Origin: Sphingomonadales bacterium UBA656 | GTDB taxonomy: Bacteria > Pseudomonadota > Alphaproteobacteria > Sphingomonadales > Sphingomonadaceae | Reading direction: 5' to 3' | Assembly: GCA_002299895.1 (NCBI GenBank) | Contig: DBOC01000012.1 | Location: 84,009-148,008, forward strand | DNA length: 64,000 nucleotides | Shown here: piece by piece, positions 59,738 through 64,000 of the stretch | Layout of the letters: every line of letters starts with the position of its first letter | How positions within the stretch are numbered: position 1 is the first letter of the stretch | The notes under the pieces: model-generated | What the model saw: the letters and a program-made list of their open reading frames with translations, nothing else | What the model was told of the DNA's origin: nothing | Databases searched by the model: none | Program-made: the position numbers and the translations under genes

Positions 59738-60856
59738 CTAACGCGGGCCGTGCCCCTCCGCCAGATAATCTTCAGATTGCATTTCCATCAAACGGGATAC
59801 GGTGCGGTCAAATTCAAACCGTCCGTCGCCTTGCGTGTATAGATGGTCCGGTTCCGCATCGGCACTTGCCAGAAACTTCACACGATATTCGTACAAGGCA
59901 TCGATCAACGTCACAAAGCGTGCGACTTCATTTCTATTATGGGGTCCCAAAACAGGTATCCCGACCATGATGACGGTATGGAAACGCCGCGCGATGGCAA
60001 GATAATCCGCGGCGCCACGCGCTTCTGCACATAAGCGCTTAAACGAAAATACGGCCACGCCTTTTAGCGCCTTGGGCACATGCAACACGCGTCCGCCGCC
60101 AATGTCCATCTCTACGGCTGGCACATGGCCGCGGTCTTCGGGCGGATAATCGGTCATCCGGAAAAAGGTTTTTGATAAATCCGTCGTTGCCTTAGGGCCG
60201 TTAGGCACGAGCCAGACTTTAGCGCTTCCCAATCGATCGCGTCGATAATCGGTCGGGCCATCCAGCGCGATGATGTCCAAGCTCTCTTTCACCAAATCGA
60301 TGAAAGGCAAAAACAACTGCCGGTTCAGGCCATCCTTATATAGGTCATCTGGATGGCGGTTTGACGTGGTCACAACGGTAACGCCAGCCGCAATTAGGCC
60401 GGAAAAGAGCCGTGACATAATCGCTGCGTCGGCCATATTGCTTACCACCATTTCATCAAAGCACAGCAACCGCGCTTCGTCGGCCAGCGCTGCAACGATG
60501 GGTGGGATTGGGTCGCCTTTTTCTTTCACGCGCTCGGCCTTTAGCCGGGCATGAATGTCGATCATGAATTCATGGAAATGTGCGCGGCGTTTAAGCTGGA
60601 TTTGCACACTGTCGAAAAACAGATCCATCAGCATGGATTTTCCACGCCCGACACCGCCCCATAAATAAAGTCCCCGCGCCGGTTCTGGCTTGCGTCCTAA
60701 GAGCCTCCAAATTATGTTTACACGTGCCGGTACAGCTTCGAGTTCAGCCTGCACTTTAGCAAGGGCGCCCACCGCCCTGAACTGATCGCCATCTGGCCTG
60801 AGTTCACCAGCTTGGACAAGCGCAGCGTGACGATCCAGAACCGATCCAGACATCAT
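59738..60856 (-). CDS. zapE: AFG1-like ATPase ZapE
   Basis: 372 residues. ZapE is an AAA-like ATPase that acts at the division ring in E. coli; its eukaryotic relative AFG1 helps mitochondrial protein quality control. The Walker A is GGVGRGKSMLMDLFF, Walker B LLCFDEMVVSNMADAAI, and TTSNRHPDDLYKDGLNRQLF is the family motif. The start overlaps the thioesterase stop as ATGA. Confidence 0.95.
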   Translation of the reverse strand: MMSGSVLDRHAALVQAGELRPDGDQFRAVGALAKVQAELEAVPARVNIIWRLLGRKPEPARGLYLWGGVGRGKSMLMDLFFDSVQIQLKRRAHFHEFMIDIHARLKAERVKEKGDPIPPIVAALADEARLLCFDEMVVSNMADAAIMSRLFSGLIAAGVTVVTTSNRHPDDLYKDGLNRQLFLPFIDLVKESLDIIALDGPTDYRRDRLGSAKVWLVPNGPKATTDLSKTFFRMTDYPPEDRGHVPAVEMDIGGGRVLHVPKALKGVAVFSFKRLCAEARGAADYLAIARRFHTVIMVGIPVLGPHNRNEVARFVTLIDALYEYRVKFLASADAEPDHLYTQGDGRFEFDRTVSRLMEMQSEDYLAEGHGPR

Positions 60857-61305
60857 TTTTTCGTTGGTTTTCGTATCGTTCCCGAAAATGCAGCAACGCG
60901 CAATTCACCCTGCATCACAATGCCACGCATGAACAACAGGCGGCCAGTTTCCTTGAGGAGCTCAACTTCTGCTTCAAGTGGTTCGCCGATGACGCCAGCG
61001 CCGATAAATTGCACCGAGAGGTCTAACGTGACCGCCGCGCCAGCCTCAATCAGGCCGAACATGCGGGACGCGCCGAACATCGCGACGTCGATAAAGCCCA
61101 GAGTGACCCCGCCATGCACCGCGTTGCGTAAATTGCTGTGCCGGTGTTCGGGATACATGCGCAAGCGCGCCTTGTTATCGCCCTCGCTGCGGACCAGCAT
61201 TTTGCCTAGCACCGTGCCGTTGTAACGGCTGGCATCGGTCATCTGCCAGTTCAACCAGCCCGGATTATCGGGGTCAGGGCTGCTGTCAAAAGCGGGTGTA
61301 TCCAA
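60853..61305 (-). CDS. PaaI-like hotdog thioesterase
   Basis: About 150 residues. The hotdog fold shows NLRNAVHGGVTLGFIDVAM, the usual thioesterase region around the central helix, and VTLDLSVQFIGAGVIGEPLE. It likely hydrolyses an acyl-CoA; the acyl chain is unknown. No ATG gives a full domain: TTG 61305, with AGGA six bases upstream, is preferred over TTG 61311, and ATG 61242 would cut about 20 residues. It follows sdhB by 43 bases and overlaps zapE. Confidence 0.88.
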   Translation of the reverse strand: MDTPAFDSSPDPDNPGWLNWQMTDASRYNGTVLGKMLVRSEGDNKARLRMYPEHRHSNLRNAVHGGVTLGFIDVAMFGASRMFGLIEAGAAVTLDLSVQFIGAGVIGEPLEAEVELLKETGRLLFMRGIVMQGELRVAAFSGTIRKPTKK

Positions 61306-61348
61306 CGGCAATCCTAACCGATCAGAGCCTTAAGGTGAACTACAACGC

Positions 61349-62128
61349 TTACAGGTGGCGTTCAGCTACCATCTTTTTTGTTTCAGCAATGGCTTTTGCG
61401 GGGTTCAAACCCTTGGGGCAGGCGTTCGCACAGTTCATGATTGTGTGGCAGCGATAGAGGCGGAATGGATCTTCCAACTCGTCGAGGCGCTCACCAGTCA
61501 TTTCATCTCGGCTGTCGGCCAACCAACGATAGGCCTGAAGCAAGATGGCAGGTCCTAAAAACTTGTCGCTGTTCCACCAATATGAAGGGCAGCTGGTCGA
61601 ACAACATGCGCACAAGATGCATTCATATAGACCGTCAAGCTTGGCGCGATCTTCTGGCGATTGCAGGCGCTCCTTACCTGACGGCTCGGGCGTTACTGTT
61701 TGCAGCCATGGCTTGATGGACGCGTATTGGGCATAAAAATGCGTGAAATCTGGAACAAGATCCTTGATGACTTCCATATGCGGTAACGGGGTGATGGTGA
61801 CCTCGCTTTTGCAATCTTCAATCGCGGTTGTGCACGCAAGGCCGTTTTTGCCGTCGATGTTCATGGAGCAAGAGCCGCAAATGCCCTCACGGCATGAACG
61901 ACGGAACGTCAACGAAGGATCCTGTTCGCCCTTCATTTTGATCAGGGCGTCGAGCACCATTGGACCGCAATTGTCGGTATCCACCTCAAACGTGTCGTAA
62001 CTTGGGTTCTCGCCGCTATCGGGATCATAGCGATAGACCTTGAACTTTTTGGTCTTGCCGCTTGTTTTGGCGGCGTGAACATTGCCCTTCTGGACCTTGC
62101 TGTTTTTAGGGAGAAAGAAATCGGCCAT
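61349..62128 (-). CDS. sdhB: Succinate dehydrogenase iron-sulfur subunit
   Basis: 259 residues. SdhB passes electrons from the flavoprotein SdhA to quinone. The 2Fe-2S cysteines lie in RRSCREGICGSCSMNIDG, and the 4Fe-4S and 3Fe-4S ligands in CILCACCSTSCPSYWWNSDK and RCHTIMNCANACPKGLNP. The ATG at 62128 has AGGA at good spacing. Unusually, sdhA, sdhC and sdhD are not upstream; a CBS-domain membrane protein gene precedes it by about 70 bases. Confidence 0.96.
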   Translation of the reverse strand: MADFFLPKNSKVQKGNVHAAKTSGKTKKFKVYRYDPDSGENPSYDTFEVDTDNCGPMVLDALIKMKGEQDPSLTFRRSCREGICGSCSMNIDGKNGLACTTAIEDCKSEVTITPLPHMEVIKDLVPDFTHFYAQYASIKPWLQTVTPEPSGKERLQSPEDRAKLDGLYECILCACCSTSCPSYWWNSDKFLGPAILLQAYRWLADSRDEMTGERLDELEDPFRLYRCHTIMNCANACPKGLNPAKAIAETKKMVAERHL

Positions 62129-62199
62129 ATCAATATCCTGTGGACGCTAACGACTTATTATTCTGTGTCGACAAACGCACTAACCAAGCGATTAAGCAA

Positions 62200-63537
62200 T
62201 CACAAGCCCTCAACTGCGTCTTCTCTGATTGCCTTTTCTGCAAGTCGTACGCGTAGCTTGTCAATTTTGCGCCCATCCATGTCGACAACTTCAAAGCGCC
62301 AGCCTTGGTCTGTGAACGCTTCTCCTTCGGATGGCAAATGCCGCAATATATGCAAAACATGTCCTGCCGCCGTGGCGTAATCGCGGTCCTCGGGCAGATC
62401 AATGGATAAAGCCTCTGCCATGGCATCGGCAGACATTGATCCAGATACCAGCATCGATCCATCATCTAGCGTCACAATATTGGGCGCGCTGCCCTGAGCC
62501 TGGTCGGAAGCAAATTCGCCAGCAATCGCAGCCAAAAGATCATTCGGCGTCACAATGCCTTCAAAATGGCCATATTCATCATGCACCAAAAGCATTGGAA
62601 CATCGGATGTACGCAAAATCTCGAGCGCGTCCATTGCATCCAGCTGATCCGGAATAATCTCTGCCCGGCGCATCAAACTACGAATGTCGAGCATTTCGCC
62701 ACGAATTTGCGCCGCGACAATGTCGCGTGATTGGACGACACCAATAATGTCGTCGCCGTCTTCGCCGGTCACAGGCAGCCGTGTGTGAAGCGAATTCAAC
62801 AGCGAATCGCGAACCGCTTCTTCCGACGCATCGGCGGAAATACGGTCTACATCGGTGCGCGGCGTCATAACTTCACGCACAGGCCTGTCAGCAAGGCGGA
62901 CGACGCCAGCTATGACCTTATGCTCATGCTCCTCAATGATGCCAGCATGGGTGGCTTCGGCAAAGACCATGCGCAATTCTTCGGCACTCAAAGCGTCGCG
63001 AGTGTCGCGACGTAGCCCAATTGCGCGAAAGATGATCGCACTCGATTTGTCGAGCGTCCACACGATAGGGGCGGTAATCCGCGCAAGCAGCTCCATAGGC
63101 CCAGCCATGATAACTGCGATTCGCTCAGGCGCGATAAGGGCAAATTGCTTTGGCACCAACTCGCCCACAACCAGCGATGCATAAGTTGTAAGGCTGATCA
63201 CGATACCAAAGCCCAAGGTTTCGGACCATTCGCGATCGACACCCCATAAGGCAATGCGATCGGCAACAGGCCCGCCGAGCGTAGATCCTGAATAGGCGCC
63301 AGCGATTATGCCAATGAGCGTTATGCCGATTTGCACAGTGGATAGAAATTTTCCGGGGTCGCGTCCCAGTCGGAGCGCCGCCGAAGCGCCGCGTTTGCCG
63401 TCCTCCGCCATGGCTTTCAACTTCGCATTGCGGGCGGATACGATGGCGAGTTCCGACATGGCGAACACACCATTTAAGGCGATAAGCGCCAATATCGTTG
63501 CAGCATCAAGCCACGGGAAAGGGTCTAGAGGTTCCAT
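62200..63537 (-). CDS. CNNM/CorC-type membrane protein (hemolysin family)
   Basis: 445 residues. An N-terminal DUF21 membrane region (about 1-190; NGVFAMSELAIVSARNAKLK, VGELVPKQFALIAPERIA) is followed by two CBS domains (about 205-330; VREVMTPRTDVDRISADA and LLVHDEYGHFEGIVTPNDLL) and a C-terminal CorC_HlyC domain. The family is thought to export magnesium or other divalent ions; the haemolysin name is historic. ATG 63537 is used; an upstream TTG would add 18 non-conserved residues. Confidence 0.92.
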   Translation of the reverse strand: MEPLDPFPWLDAATILALIALNGVFAMSELAIVSARNAKLKAMAEDGKRGASAALRLGRDPGKFLSTVQIGITLIGIIAGAYSGSTLGGPVADRIALWGVDREWSETLGFGIVISLTTYASLVVGELVPKQFALIAPERIAVIMAGPMELLARITAPIVWTLDKSSAIIFRAIGLRRDTRDALSAEELRMVFAEATHAGIIEEHEHKVIAGVVRLADRPVREVMTPRTDVDRISADASEEAVRDSLLNSLHTRLPVTGEDGDDIIGVVQSRDIVAAQIRGEMLDIRSLMRRAEIIPDQLDAMDALEILRTSDVPMLLVHDEYGHFEGIVTPNDLLAAIAGEFASDQAQGSAPNIVTLDDGSMLVSGSMSADAMAEALSIDLPEDRDYATAAGHVLHILRHLPSEGEAFTDQGWRFEVVDMDGRKIDKLRVRLAEKAIREDAVEGL

Positions 63538-63688
63538 AAGGACGTTTGTGCCATAATGCCAAAAACGGGGGCTTGGCAACAAAATGCACAAAAATGCGTT
63601 ATGGTGAAATGACGCAGCTGGCAGAAATAATCATCGTAGGTTCATAATGGGTGTGATTTAAGCGACGCATCAGTTGAAAGGGAACATT

Positions 63689-64000
63689 ATGAAAAAAAGC
63701 CAAATTATAACGATAGGACTTGTTGTCGCGATGCTCCCGCTTTCGGCGTGTGTGACGGATCCCGAAACTGGGAATCGAACAATCTCTAAAGCTGCCATTG
63801 GCGGCATTGGTGGGGCATTAGGCGGATATCTGATTGGCGACTTGGTAGGCGGCCGCCGTGATCGCACCGAAAAGATTTTGGGCGCCGGTATTGGCGCATT
63901 GGCAGGTGCCGGCGTTGGCTATTATATGGACGAACAAGAGAGAAAATTGCGTCAACAAACCGCGGGCACAGGCATTAATGTCATCCGTGACGGCGACAAT
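63689..64000 (+). CDS. Glycine-zipper lipoprotein, OmpA-like (5' part)
   Basis: The first 104 residues are seen; the gene runs off the window. A lipoprotein signal ends in LSAC (C21). Glycine-zipper repeats follow (AAIGGIGGALGGYLIGDLVG and LGAGIGALAGAGVGYYMDEQ), then QERKLRQQTAGTG. This layout is usual for YiaD-type OmpA family lipoproteins, in which a peptidoglycan-binding OmpA domain comes next; that domain is outside the window. The ATG at 63689 has AAAGGGAAC upstream. Confidence 0.85.
   Translation, partial: MKKSQIITIGLVVAMLPLSACVTDPETGNRTISKAAIGGIGGALGGYLIGDLVGGRRDRTEKILGAGIGALAGAGVGYYMDEQERKLRQQTAGTGINVIRDGDN

Noticed and set aside
1..64000. CRISPR array, prophage, insertion sequence or defence island
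   Set aside because: No repeat-spacer pattern, transposase, integrase or known defence gene is visible; the region looks like uninterrupted core chromosome.

Overview
The window is a stretch of core chromosome from an alphaproteobacterium. It most probably belongs to the Sphingomonadales, judging by the protein sequences (COQ9, MmcB, DUF1491, DUF6489, the fused PabB/PabC), the GC content (mid-fifties by eye) and the gene order. It carries about 60 protein genes, two tRNA-Gly genes and no rRNA, CRISPR array, prophage or insertion sequence. Genes are packed tightly: many neighbours overlap by ATGA or GTGA, and several convergent pairs meet with no spacer. The genus assignment is inference.

The key landmark is a probable chromosomal replication origin at about 31471-31772, between ppsR and hemE. 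This is the same gene context as the Caulobacter origin (ppsR-maf-aroE-coaE-dnaQ on one side, hemE and rho on the other, with mnmE-mnmG-rsmG-parA-parB beyond). It holds a perfect DnaA box, two near matches, two GANTC methylation sites and an AT-rich block. Genes next to it point away on both sides. Two perfect parS sites lie 6.6 and 8.5 kb to the right, one between mnmE and mnmG and one inside the rsmG reading frame.

Layout. 1-7.4 kb: tRNA-Gly, the chaperedoxin cnoX and a LON-domain protein, then a leftward group (marC, lipoprotein, folD, yggT) and argB with a queuosine precursor transporter, then a nucleoside transporter. 7.4-16.8 kb: mutS, malic enzyme maeB, bamE, a cytochrome bc1 assembly chaperone, yceD, a CDP-alcohol phosphatidyltransferase, and a flavin disulfide reductase paired with a TVP38 membrane protein. 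16.8-25 kb: ssb, feoAB, coq9, a DMT exporter, an ene-reductase, a sterol-desaturase-like hydroxylase and a DUF3604 protein. 25-31.5 kb: leftward housekeeping genes (mmcB with an SOS box, sleB-like hydrolase, DUF1491, ptsN, hpf, dnaQ, coaE, aroE, maf, ppsR). 31.7-46 kb: rightward hemE, hemJ, rho, terC, mnmE, mnmG, rsmG, parAB, a cytochrome b with a Tat-exported molybdoenzyme, and fghA. 46-50 kb: a second tRNA-Gly, pabBC, an aminotransferase and msrA. 50-62 kb: a long leftward block of TCA-cycle genes (sdhB, mdh, sucD, sucA, odhB, lpdA) mixed with a thioesterase, zapE and a peptidase. 62-64 kb: a CBS-domain membrane protein and the start of a glycine-zipper lipoprotein that runs off the end.

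The genes work together in chromosome replication and segregation (oriC, dnaQ, ssb, mutS, parABS), in central carbon metabolism (the 2-oxoglutarate dehydrogenase complex, succinyl-CoA ligase alpha, malate dehydrogenase, malic enzyme) and in tRNA modification (mnmE/mnmG). Points worth a second look are the orphan sdhB and sucD without their usual partners, the DnaA-box/GANTC/palindrome cluster ahead of mdh, the SOS box ahead of mmcB, the atypical second tRNA-Gly and a possible 41-codon leader overlapping the sucA start. I found no clearly new defence or mobile system.
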